Below are positions 1 to 5,895 of a DNA stretch of 10,765 nt, in pieces. Each line of letters begins with the position of its first letter. Position 1 is the stretch's first letter. The stretch is from positions 1-10,765 of the forward strand of contig SBFN01000068.1 in the NCBI GenBank assembly GCA_006226895.1. The letters are read 5' to 3'. A model generated the notes under the pieces. It was not told where the DNA came from, did no database searches, and saw nothing but the letters and a program-made list of their open reading frames with translations. The DNA is from Deltaproteobacteria bacterium (lineage in GTDB: Bacteria > Desulfobacterota > Desulfuromonadia > Desulfuromonadales > BM103). The position numbers and the translations under genes were made by a program.

Positions 1-135
1 GCCTTGCCCGCTACGCGGGGACCCGCTGTCGAAAAGATGAACGTCGGCAGAGCGAAAACTCGGCTTACGCCTCAAACAGTTCGCCCTGCTGATCGCCGTT
101 AATCCATTCGTCATCGGCTGCGGCAAAAGGGGTGA
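1..135 (-). repeat. Candidate dispersed repeat with overlapping open frames, cut by the left edge
   Basis: On the minus strand one frame opens with ATG at 114 and stays open to the window edge (38 codons), ending with residues FDSGSPRSGQG. A second frame over the same DNA reads DDEWINGDQQGELFEA and stops near 70. Two plausible-looking frames over one short stretch fit a repeated or decayed element better than a normal gene. The SGSPRSGQG ending resembles short hypothetical proteins I remember as recurring in Desulfuromonadales genomes, but I cannot verify that here. The sequence lies beyond the terminator of the leftward operon, so it is not an extension of that operon. It could also be the 3' end of an unrelated gene. 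Function unknown. Confidence 0.3.
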
Positions 136-175
136 AAAACCAGGCAACTTCAAGCAAAAAAAACAATCTAAGAAC

Positions 176-213
176 ACAAAAAACAGCCCAACAGATTAAC
201 GATCTGTTGGGCT
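176..213 (-). terminator. Intrinsic terminator of the leftward DUF4197 / GspE-like unit
   Basis: Positions 185-196 (agcccaacagat) and 202-213 (atctgttgggct) form a perfect 12-bp inverted repeat around a 5-nt loop. On the minus strand the hairpin is followed at once by gttttttgtg, the uridine tract of a Rho-independent terminator. It lies about 150 bp past the stop codon of the DUF4197 gene and is oriented to stop its transcript. On the plus strand no T-run follows, so it acts in one direction only. Confidence 0.8.
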
Positions 214-361
214 ATCATCGTTTCCGCCCTTAGGAGCAAAACCAAACTTTTCAGTGGATCATAACTTTAGGGTTTCGCTCTTGTTGTAGATAATCACAAG
301 TTTTAATTATGTCATGTGCTTGTTCATCGGTCTGATGAATCGCCCCCGGCGTTTTTAGCCC
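214..361 (-). other. 3' untranslated region between DUF4197 stop and terminator
   Basis: This stretch lies between the TAG stop of the DUF4197 gene and its terminator hairpin. No start codon with a ribosome binding site is visible on either strand. The frame of the DUF4197 gene stays open for 36 codons after the TAG, to a TGA at 251-253. An open run of that length is expected by chance fairly often, so I do not call it a gene or a readthrough product. Confidence 0.4.
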
Positions 362-1144
362 CTACTCGGTGCCAAACACTTTTTTCAGGATATCCGTGGT
401 TCGTTCAACCGGGTTTTGGCGAATTGCAGCTTCTTCTGCTGCGATGTAATGAAAAATTCCGTTCATCCCTTCAGTAACAACATAGCTGTTCAGATCGGCT
501 TTGACGTTTGGCACAAAGGGCAGGCTGGAGTACTCTCCCATGACAGCATCGTAGGCCTGAACGGCACCAACCTGATTGATGGCTTGCTCGACGATGGGCT
601 GCATCGCTTCGGCGAGAGGGGCAGACATCTTGTCCTGGAAATATCGAGTGGCGGCATCATCAGGACCATTGTAAATGCCCGTGACATCATCCAGCGTCAT
701 CGATTCTATGGAACTCCAAAAGATTTTCTTTGCGGGAGGGGTCGCTGCTTCTGCCGCGCGGTTCAGCTTGAGCTCCAGGTCGTCCATCATGGCGGTCAGG
801 CCTATCGCCTCCAGTGCTTGTTTGACCCGTAACATGCTGTCGGGCAAAGGGATGTGGATTTCCGGGTCCGCGTTGAAGCCGTCGGCTTTGCCGAGTTGTC
901 CAACGACCCTTTCCGTACCGACCCGAAGCGCGTCTTTGAGGCCGCTGGCTATGTCGCTGTCGGTCAGGTTGGTGATTTGGGGTGTCGTTTGTTCCTGGCG
1001 GGGCTTACTGACCGTATCCAGAAGTTCCTGGCCTGACTTGAGCCAGTCCATCTGGGCATAAGCTGGTGTTATGATAAGGCTCTGAAGCAGAAACAGAATG
1101 AAGATTGCGATAGCAACGACTTGCCGGGAAAAGTCTCGAATCAT
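362..1144 (-). CDS. DUF4197 domain-containing secreted protein
   Basis: The 260-residue product begins with a typical Sec signal peptide: arginines at 3 and 7, a hydrophobic core at about 9-26, and a likely signal peptidase I site after AYA (28-30). The mature protein should be periplasmic. Residues from about 60 to 258 match the DUF4197 pattern: GLKDALRVGTERVV near 68-81, HIPLPDSML at 97-105, DDLELKLNRAAE at 121-132, AATRYFQDKM at 164-173, and the C-terminal IRQNPVERTTDILKKVFG at 241-258. No enzymatic motif is known for this family and its function is not established. The ATG at 1144 follows a GAGGAGA ribosome binding site. The gene begins 44 bp after the stop of the GspE-like ATPase and shares its terminator, so the two are probably cotranscribed. 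Whether it works with that ATPase is inference from position only. Confidence 0.88.
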   Translation of the reverse strand: MIRDFSRQVVAIAIFILFLLQSLIITPAYAQMDWLKSGQELLDTVSKPRQEQTTPQITNLTDSDIASGLKDALRVGTERVVGQLGKADGFNADPEIHIPLPDSMLRVKQALEAIGLTAMMDDLELKLNRAAEAATPPAKKIFWSSIESMTLDDVTGIYNGPDDAATRYFQDKMSAPLAEAMQPIVEQAINQVGAVQAYDAVMGEYSSLPFVPNVKADLNSYVVTEGMNGIFHYIAAEEAAIRQNPVERTTDILKKVFGTE

Positions 1145-1188
1145 AACCTGTCTCCTCGGGGGTTTTCCCGCGGGATATGCCCTGAATG

Positions 1189-3042
1189 TTATCCCGTCAC
1201 GGAAACGATCTCTTTGAAGGTGGTGTGTCCCTCAAACATTTTCTGCATGGCCAACTCACGCAAAGAGACCATGCCATCGGCTTTGGCAATTGCGTAGATT
1301 TCAGTCATGTCTGTGCGATCAGTGATCTTCGCTTTTAGCCTTTCAGTGAATTCGAGGACCTCAAAGATTCCTGTCCGGCCTTTGTAGCCTGTTCCGCGGC
1401 ACTCATCACAGCCTTTACCTTCCCAAACTTTATAGTCTTTCTTCTCCAGGTCAAGATAGGTGATCTCTTCATCTGTCAGAGTTGTTTCATATTTACATTC
1501 CTGGCAGATGGACCGGAGCAGGCGCTGCGCGATAATACCGTTAATTGTCGAGGTGATCAGAAATGCCGGAATCCCGATATCAAGCAGGCGTGTGATGGAT
1601 GACGGTGCATCGTTGGTATGCAGGGTGGAGAGCACCAGGTGACCGGTCAACGCTGCCTGCACCGCGTTGTTTGCCGTATCTGCATCACGAATTTCACCGA
1701 TCATCAGAACATCGGGGTCCTGTCGCAGGATGTTCCTCAAGACAGTGCCGAAGGTGACGTCGATTGCTGATTGCACGCCGACCTGGTTGAAATCTTCCAT
1801 GACCATCTCGATAGGATCTTCGACGGTGATGATGTTGATTTCCGGTGAAGCGATCGTTTTCAATGAGGAGTAAAGAGTTGTCGTCTTGCCGCTACCGGTC
1901 GGTCCGGTTACCAGAACGATGCCATTCGGTTTTCTGATAAACTCACTGTAAAGCTTGTATTCACGTTGGTAAAAACCGATCCGGTCGAGCTTCTGCATGA
2001 GAATCTCCGGATCAAAAATACGGATAACGACCTTTTCTCCGAAAGCGACTGGCAGGGTGGAAACACGCAGTTCGATGTCTTTGGCCATGTGCTCGGTTTT
2101 GATGCGGCCGTCCTGTGGGCGGCGCTTCTCTGCGACGTCGAGACGCGACAGCAATTTCAGGCGAGAGACAATGGCCGGGTGAAGATTGACCGGCACGGTA
2201 TGGATGTTGTGCAGAACACCGTCGACCCTGAAGCGGATTGATGACTTGTCACGCTTCGGCTCTATATGAATGTCGCTGGCCCGCTGATCGAAGGCATATT
2301 TAAGCAGAAATTCCACCGCAGAAATAATGTGTTGATCGCTGCTTTCAATCTCGTCACGGCCGCGCATCTTGAAGAGCTGCTCGAGATTGGAGAGCTCGGA
2401 GCTGAGGCCCATATCGACCTGCGCGGCTTTAACCGATGCTTGAAAACCGAAAAATTCTTCGAGAATTTTCAGGACGTCACTGCGTGATGCGAATATTCTT
2501 TTGATCTGGATGCCGAGCGCATGCTGCAGGTCTTCAATCGGGCGGACATTGAAGGGGTCGGCTACGGCAATAGTGACCACGCCTTCTTTCTCATCGATCG
2601 GCACCACCAGGTTTTTCAAAGCAAAAGCCCTGGGGATCTGGTCGGTTACGACATCAAGCTCCAGCTTGAGGGGGTCTATCTTGATATATTCCATGCCGGA
2701 CGCCTGGGCGATCAGCTCCGTTATGGCATCTTCAGTCAATTTCTTCTGTGTCGCAGGAATCTCCAGGCTAAAGGAGGTGATCACTTGGGCGGGGGAGGCC
2801 AATTCGGGCAGGTAAATCTCTTTCTTGGCCAGGTTCTTGGGCAGATGACTGTTCAGTCTTGCGGCCTGGGCATCGCCCCGTTTGAGAATCATCTCGTACT
2901 GCTCATCATCGATTCTACTGCGATGGTGAAGCAGCTTGGCAACATCCTTAATGGTCAGCATGAGCTTTTGCGGTTTCTTGTCGGTCGCTCGACGCATAGG
3001 ATGGCTGCCTTCTCGAAGTTGTTTTTTGTCGCTGTTCGACAT
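1189..3042 (-). CDS. GspE/PilB-family secretion or type IV pilus ATPase, orphan
   Basis: This is a cytoplasmic hexameric ATPase of the type II secretion / type IV pilus assembly family. Numbered from the upstream in-frame ATG at 3054, the N-terminal T2SSE_N-like domain spans about 105-205 and the ATPase domain about 235-570. Visible motifs are Walker A GPTGSGKTT (384-392), Asp box ITVEDPIE (409-416), Walker B DPDVLMIGEIRD (446-457) and His box TGHLVLSTLHTND (470-482). A four-cysteine zinc site (C517, C520, C549, C552) is typical of GspE and PilB. I prefer the ATG at 3042 over 3054, because GAGGT lies 7-8 bases before 3042 while nothing like a ribosome binding site precedes 3054. This gives 617 residues, normal for the family. 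No other secretion or pilus gene lies nearby; only the DUF4197 gene follows. The ATPase call is firm, but the machine it drives cannot be told from here. Confidence 0.93.
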   Translation of the reverse strand: MSNSDKKQLREGSHPMRRATDKKPQKLMLTIKDVAKLLHHRSRIDDEQYEMILKRGDAQAARLNSHLPKNLAKKEIYLPELASPAQVITSFSLEIPATQKKLTEDAITELIAQASGMEYIKIDPLKLELDVVTDQIPRAFALKNLVVPIDEKEGVVTIAVADPFNVRPIEDLQHALGIQIKRIFASRSDVLKILEEFFGFQASVKAAQVDMGLSSELSNLEQLFKMRGRDEIESSDQHIISAVEFLLKYAFDQRASDIHIEPKRDKSSIRFRVDGVLHNIHTVPVNLHPAIVSRLKLLSRLDVAEKRRPQDGRIKTEHMAKDIELRVSTLPVAFGEKVVIRIFDPEILMQKLDRIGFYQREYKLYSEFIRKPNGIVLVTGPTGSGKTTTLYSSLKTIASPEINIITVEDPIEMVMEDFNQVGVQSAIDVTFGTVLRNILRQDPDVLMIGEIRDADTANNAVQAALTGHLVLSTLHTNDAPSSITRLLDIGIPAFLITSTINGIIAQRLLRSICQECKYETTLTDEEITYLDLEKKDYKVWEGKGCDECRGTGYKGRTGIFEVLEFTERLKAKITDRTDMTEIYAIAKADGMVSLRELAMQKMFEGHTTFKEIVSVTG

Positions 3043-3189
3043 GCTGAACCTCATGCAATAGGGGAGGGTGTTTATTCTGCTTGTTTTACTGTCAGAATGA
3101 CTAGCCGTTTGCTCGACTGCAGTGGATGTTCTTAAGCGCTGCTCACTTTAGCACAGAAAATTTGTCCTGCGCAGAGATTTCTATTCTTT

Positions 3190-3218
3190 ATTATTGCGAA
3201 ATGTCTGAATTTGCTCAA
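3190..3218 (-). promoter_or_regulatory. Predicted sigma70-type promoter for the GspE-like unit
   Basis: Read on the minus strand, TTGAGC (3213-3218) lies exactly 17 bp from AATAAT (3190-3195). The -35 matches the consensus at four of six positions and the -10 at five of six. Transcription would start near 3183, leaving a leader of about 140 bases before the chosen start codon at 3042. Confidence 0.5.
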
Positions 3219-3339
3219 GGTTTATCTGAATTAAATGTATACGTCATGAAGGCGATATTTTTGCCGATTTGTCTTGCAGGGCAAAGGTAATAGGGTTATC
3301 TATCAATAACCTCTACAGTTGTTTTGAAAGGATTTAACT
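3219..3339 (+). promoter_or_regulatory. Upstream region of the MaoC-like gene: weak sigma54-like site and small palindrome
   Basis: This is the rightward half of the divergent intergenic region 3043-3339. At 3251-3264 GG and GC are separated by exactly 10 bases (ggcgatatttttgc), the spacing of a -24/-12 sigma54 promoter, and the -12 part ttgc fits well, but the -24 part matches TGGCAC only at GGC. At 3294-3311 ggttat and ataacc form a 6-bp inverted repeat around six bases, a possible operator or small leader hairpin. No convincing sigma70 promoter was found for the rightward gene. The ribosome binding site is AAGGA at about 3328-3332. Confidence 0.25.
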
Positions 3340-3816
3340 ATGTCTTCTCAGGCTGATTTGATTGAACGTTACCAGACTCTTCAGGGCCAGGAAATTCATG
3401 TCGGCCCTTGGCTTGAAATTGACCAACAGCGGATTGATGCATTTGCTCGGGTGACCGGTGACGAACAGTGGATCCATGTCGATCCGCAACGTGCCGAAAA
3501 AGAGTCTCCGTACGGTACGACAATTGCTCACGGTTTCCTGACCCTGTCGTTGTTGCCTTACCTGACCCAGAGCAATCACCCTGATTTCTTCACCGACAAT
3601 TATCCGGGGATGCGCCTGCGGGTGAATTATGGCTTGAACAAACTGCGCTATCCCGCGCCGGTTTTGTGCGGCTCCAAAATTCGCGCCCGGACAACAGTCC
3701 ACTCCGTTGAAGAGGTCCGCGACGGGGTGCAGATTGTCTACCTTTTGACAATTGAGATTGAGGGAGAGAAGAAGCCTGCGTGCGTTGCCGAACAGGTGAT
3801 GCGGGTGTATCCTTAG
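3340..3816 (+). CDS. MaoC-like hotdog-fold hydratase
   Basis: The 158-residue protein is a single hotdog-fold domain of the MaoC / (R)-specific enoyl-CoA hydratase family. The hydratase signature is visible: TGDEQWIHVD at 39-48 supplies the catalytic pair D41 and H46 in the D-x4-H arrangement of PhaJ-type enzymes, followed by YGTTIAHGFLTLSL at 58-71, the conserved loop and helix. The rest (MRLRVNYGLNKLRYPAPV) fits the second half of the fold. Family members usually hydrate trans-2-enoyl-CoA to (R)-3-hydroxyacyl-CoA, often as dimers; the substrate cannot be read from sequence, and NodN-like proteins of the same shape have unclear roles. The ATG follows AAGGA by about 8 bases. A hydrolase gene follows 49 bp downstream with no terminator between, so cotranscription is likely. 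Confidence 0.88.
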   Translation: MSSQADLIERYQTLQGQEIHVGPWLEIDQQRIDAFARVTGDEQWIHVDPQRAEKESPYGTTIAHGFLTLSLLPYLTQSNHPDFFTDNYPGMRLRVNYGLNKLRYPAPVLCGSKIRARTTVHSVEEVRDGVQIVYLLTIEIEGEKKPACVAEQVMRVYP

Positions 3817-3865
3817 ATTCAACCTCATTTTTTTGTGGAATAAACTTTTAAGCGAGGGAGCATTT

Positions 3866-4441
3866 ATGTCAAACGACCTTGGCAAGTTCAACTTGGATGC
3901 AGAGAAAGCAGTTCTGGTGGTGATCGATGTTCAGGAGCGCCTGGTGCCAGCCATGCCTGAGGATGTTTATCTGCGCTTGCGTAATACGGTCGCCATGCTG
4001 GTTGAGGTCGCCGGTTTGCTTGGCCTCCCGGTTGTCACCACGGAGCAGTATCCTAAAGGGATTGGGCATACTGTCCCTGAGCTGGCTGCCGCCTGCAATG
4101 AGACAGTCATTGAAAAAGTCAGCTTCGGCTGTTGTGGCGAGGCGTCCTTTCTGCAGGCCTTGAAGAATACCGGCCGCACCCAGGTATTGATCACCGGAAT
4201 GGAAGCTCATGTATGCGTTTACCAGACGGTGCTGGGCCTGCTGGAAGATGGTTACTACGTCCATCTGATTCGTGACGCAATCTGTTCGCGCAACAAAACG
4301 GATTACCTCGCAGGAGTGGCTAACGCGGGGCAGGCCGGCGCCGTTGTCACTACGGCCGAAACAGTCATGTTCCAGATGTTGCAAGAGTCAACGCATGAGC
4401 AGTTCCGTGCCGTGTCCAGGCTGGTTAAGGAAAGAGGTTAG
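3866..4441 (+). CDS. Isochorismatase-family cysteine hydrolase
   Basis: The product (191 residues) is a compact single-domain hydrolase of the isochorismatase-like superfamily. The catalytic triad of the cysteine-dependent members is intact: D21 in VVIDVQ, K84 in EKVSFGCC, and C117 in ITGMEAHVCVYQT, whose GMEAHV segment is the usual turn before the nucleophile. The presence of the cysteine favours an amidohydrolase of the YcaC / ISOC type over true isochorismatases, which lack it; the substrate is unknown. I chose ATG 3866 because GAGGGAG ends 5 bases before it; an in-frame ATG at 3833 would add 11 residues without a ribosome binding site. The gene follows the MaoC-like gene closely. No classical terminator is seen after it, but a 244-bp non-coding region begins there. 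Confidence 0.9.
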   Translation: MSNDLGKFNLDAEKAVLVVIDVQERLVPAMPEDVYLRLRNTVAMLVEVAGLLGLPVVTTEQYPKGIGHTVPELAAACNETVIEKVSFGCCGEASFLQALKNTGRTQVLITGMEAHVCVYQTVLGLLEDGYYVHLIRDAICSRNKTDYLAGVANAGQAGAVVTTAETVMFQMLQESTHEQFRAVSRLVKERG

Positions 4442-4502
4442 TGCTGCGTCAACGGCAAACTGTCGCATCCAACTTGTGCTTTTGCGCGCCTGCTTCGTTA
4501 TG

Positions 4503-4545
4503 TCTTAAGCCACTTAGTTACAACCACGTGACTTAAGAACTTAAG
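4503..4545. repeat. CTTAAG cluster forming an imperfect inverted repeat
   Basis: Three CTTAAG hexamers occur within 42 bp (4504-4509, 4532-4537, 4540-4545). The first two lie in an 11-nt inverted repeat: tcttaagccac (4503-4513) against gtgacttaaga (4528-4538), with one mismatch and a 14-nt loop. The third copy is two bases beyond the second, so it could pair with either of the others instead. CACGTG at 4525-4530 is another small palindrome inside. The site may be an operator for a dimeric regulator or an RNA hairpin; which one is not decidable from sequence. Confidence 0.45.
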
Positions 4546-4556
4546 ATATGCCTTGC

Positions 4557-4571
4557 TGGCACATAAATTAC
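4557..4571 (+). promoter_or_regulatory. Near-consensus sigma54 (-24/-12) promoter candidate
   Basis: TGGCAC at 4557-4562 is a perfect -24 element, and five bases later TTAC (4568-4571) stands where TTGC is expected. Spacing is exact, but the normally near-invariant G of the -12 element is A, which argues against full activity. If used, transcription would begin near 4583 and give a leader of about 100 bases for the ATPase gene at 4686. Confidence 0.3.
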
Positions 4572-4685
4572 GGCGCTGCATTTACGTCATTTCATCATTG
4601 AGACGACACGAGCCGCGGTCGGTGCATAGCGAACGTCATAGTTTGTCTCGCCATGCGCCACGCGCGACATTTTTAAGGAGCTTTT
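4572..4685 (+). promoter_or_regulatory. Possible structured 5' leader of the P-loop/DRTGG ATPase gene
   Basis: Nested complementary segments are visible: GGCGC (4572-4576) with GCGCC (4655-4659), GAGACGA (4600-4606) with TTGTCTC (4643-4649, one G-T pair), and directly inside it cacga (4607-4611) with tcggtg (4619-4624, one bulged G). A short alternative hairpin, GCGC 4655-4658 with GCGC 4662-4665, lies before a run of five T (4670-4674) and would compete with the outer stem. The ribosome binding site AAGGAG is at 4675-4680. No known riboswitch class was recognised. The case rests on pairing by eye, without folding energy or alignment. Confidence 0.3.
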
Positions 4686-5777
4686 ATGGCCCGCAAGGTC
4701 TTCGTTGCTGCAACGGGACAGAATAGTGGTAAAACCACGACCAGCCTTTCACTCATGTATATGGCACGTAAAAAATACATCGGTTTCATAAAACCCTTGG
4801 GTCCCAAGCCTTCCGTCGCCAGAAATGGGATGGTTGCGGATAAGGATGCTGTCCTCATGGCTGAGGTTTTTGGCCTTGAGGATGACCTCCCTTTGATGTC
4901 GCCGTTGGTACTTCGCCCCGGTGATACACAGAAATTACTCGAGGGTGAGCTCTCCGGCGCCGAGATGGAACGGAAAATGTTCGATGCCATAAACGAACTG
5001 GACCGCAAGAATGATTTCCTGATTATAGAGGGTGCCGGACATACGGGTGTTGGCTCGGTTCTGGGCTTCTCAAACGCACGTGTTGCCAGGCTTGCTGATA
5101 CACCTGTGGTTATGGTCACTGGTGGGGGCGTTGGCAATGTCGTCGATTCAGCGTACATGAACCTTGCTTTATTCGAGAAAGAGCAGGCTGAAGTTCGCGC
5201 TGTCCTGGTTAATAAAATTATTCCTGAGAAGCGTGACAAAACCCTGCGCTTTCTGGAACTCGCTTTTGCAAAGGAGGCGTTCAAGGTTGTCGGCGGTTTC
5301 AACTACCAGCCGATTCTGGCCAATCCGACCCTGCGTCGTATCAGCCAGGTCCTTGATGTCCCCTTGCATGGTAACCAGGAGGCTGCTGGACAGATTGCCC
5401 ACCATATCCAGATCGGTTCTGCTGCCACACAACGAGTCACGGAGCTTTTGAAGGAGTCTTCTCTGGTAACAGTGACCAGCAGCCGTGATGAATTACTGGT
5501 GACCCTGGCTAATATTTACAACCTGCCTGAATATCGTCACCTGCTCGCCGGGCTGGTTATCCCCGGAGTCGCCAAAATCAGTGCAATCACACAGAAAATC
5601 CTGGATAACAGTGGCATCCCCTATATGAGGACGACCCGCACAACGGCAGATGTTTTCAATACTATCACTGATGACGTTTCCAAACTTAACGCCATGGACA
5701 CTCAGAAAATTGACCTGATTATGGAACTTGCCGACAAGCGTTTTGAGTTTGGCGCACTGGATTCTCTGCTTGGCTGA
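4686..5777 (+). CDS. P-loop ATPase with DRTGG-type domain (phosphotransacetylase N-terminal-like)
   Basis: The 363-residue protein has two parts. Residues 1 to about 210 form a dethiobiotin-synthetase/CobQ-like P-loop domain: GQNSGKTT at 11-18 is the nucleotide-binding loop, and DFLIIEGAGHTGVG (110-123) carries the EGAG segment of BioD-like proteins. About 215-335 corresponds to a DRTGG domain, but the eponymous motif is degenerate (SSRDELL around 265-271). The same two-domain arrangement forms the N-terminal half of long phosphotransacetylases; the catalytic PTA domain is absent here, so acetyl-transfer activity is not expected. Family members are usually annotated only as AAA family ATPase or cobyrinic-acid-synthase-like, and their role, perhaps regulatory or sensory in acyl-CoA metabolism, is unproven. 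AAGGAG lies 5 bases before the ATG. The unusual upstream region suggests individual regulation. Confidence 0.82.
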   Translation: MARKVFVAATGQNSGKTTTSLSLMYMARKKYIGFIKPLGPKPSVARNGMVADKDAVLMAEVFGLEDDLPLMSPLVLRPGDTQKLLEGELSGAEMERKMFDAINELDRKNDFLIIEGAGHTGVGSVLGFSNARVARLADTPVVMVTGGGVGNVVDSAYMNLALFEKEQAEVRAVLVNKIIPEKRDKTLRFLELAFAKEAFKVVGGFNYQPILANPTLRRISQVLDVPLHGNQEAAGQIAHHIQIGSAATQRVTELLKESSLVTVTSSRDELLVTLANIYNLPEYRHLLAGLVIPGVAKISAITQKILDNSGIPYMRTTRTTADVFNTITDDVSKLNAMDTQKIDLIMELADKRFEFGALDSLLG

Positions 5778-5827
5778 AGTGAGCCGGCCCTGAAATTGAG
5801 TTGTGAGCAAAACAGGGACTCGAATTT

Positions 5828-5840
5828 ATTCCCCGGGAAT
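5828..5840. repeat. 13-bp palindrome upstream of the Gfo/Idh-family gene
   Basis: The bases attccccgggaat form a perfect palindrome of two 6-base arms around one central C, in the 118-bp gap before the oxidoreductase gene. TATAAA follows at 5843-5848 as a possible -10 element, but no good -35 lies at the right distance. An operator is possible; chance is not excluded. Confidence 0.25.
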
Positions 5841-5895
5841 GCTATAAAAATGATTCGGAATTGTTATTGAATGACATATACAGGAGCATGAACTT

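Noticed and set aside
416..1061. Plus-strand open frames of 138 and 128 codons across the DUF4197 gene
   Set aside because: Antisense to a gene with signal peptide, family motifs and a ribosome binding site; their translations resemble no family.
1145..1188. GC-rich palindrome tcccgcggga at 1166-1175 between the ATPase and DUF4197 genes
   Set aside because: Too short, with no T-run, in a 44-bp gap that also holds a ribosome binding site; not supportable as a terminator.
2521..3135. Plus-strand open frame of 204 codons at the 5' end of the ATPase gene
   Set aside because: Fully antisense to recognisable T2SSE_N sequence; no domain or ribosome binding site of its own.
3043..3339. Searched the divergent intergenic region for a GEMM-type cyclic-dinucleotide riboswitch
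   Set aside because: The conserved core bases of that class were not found.
3817..3865. T-run after the MaoC-like gene considered as a terminator
   Set aside because: Seven T are present at about 3828-3834 but no hairpin precedes them.
3833..3865. Upstream in-frame ATG for the isochorismatase-family gene
   Set aside because: No ribosome binding site; GAGGGAG is correctly placed for ATG 3866, and the extra residues are not family sequence.
3334..3891. Minus-strand open frame of 185 codons across the MaoC-like gene
   Set aside because: Shadow of a gene with a clear hydratase signature on the other strand.
4673..5302. Minus-strand Ser/Arg-rich open frame of 209 codons
   Set aside because: Antisense to the P-loop ATPase; biased composition typical of the complement of a real gene.
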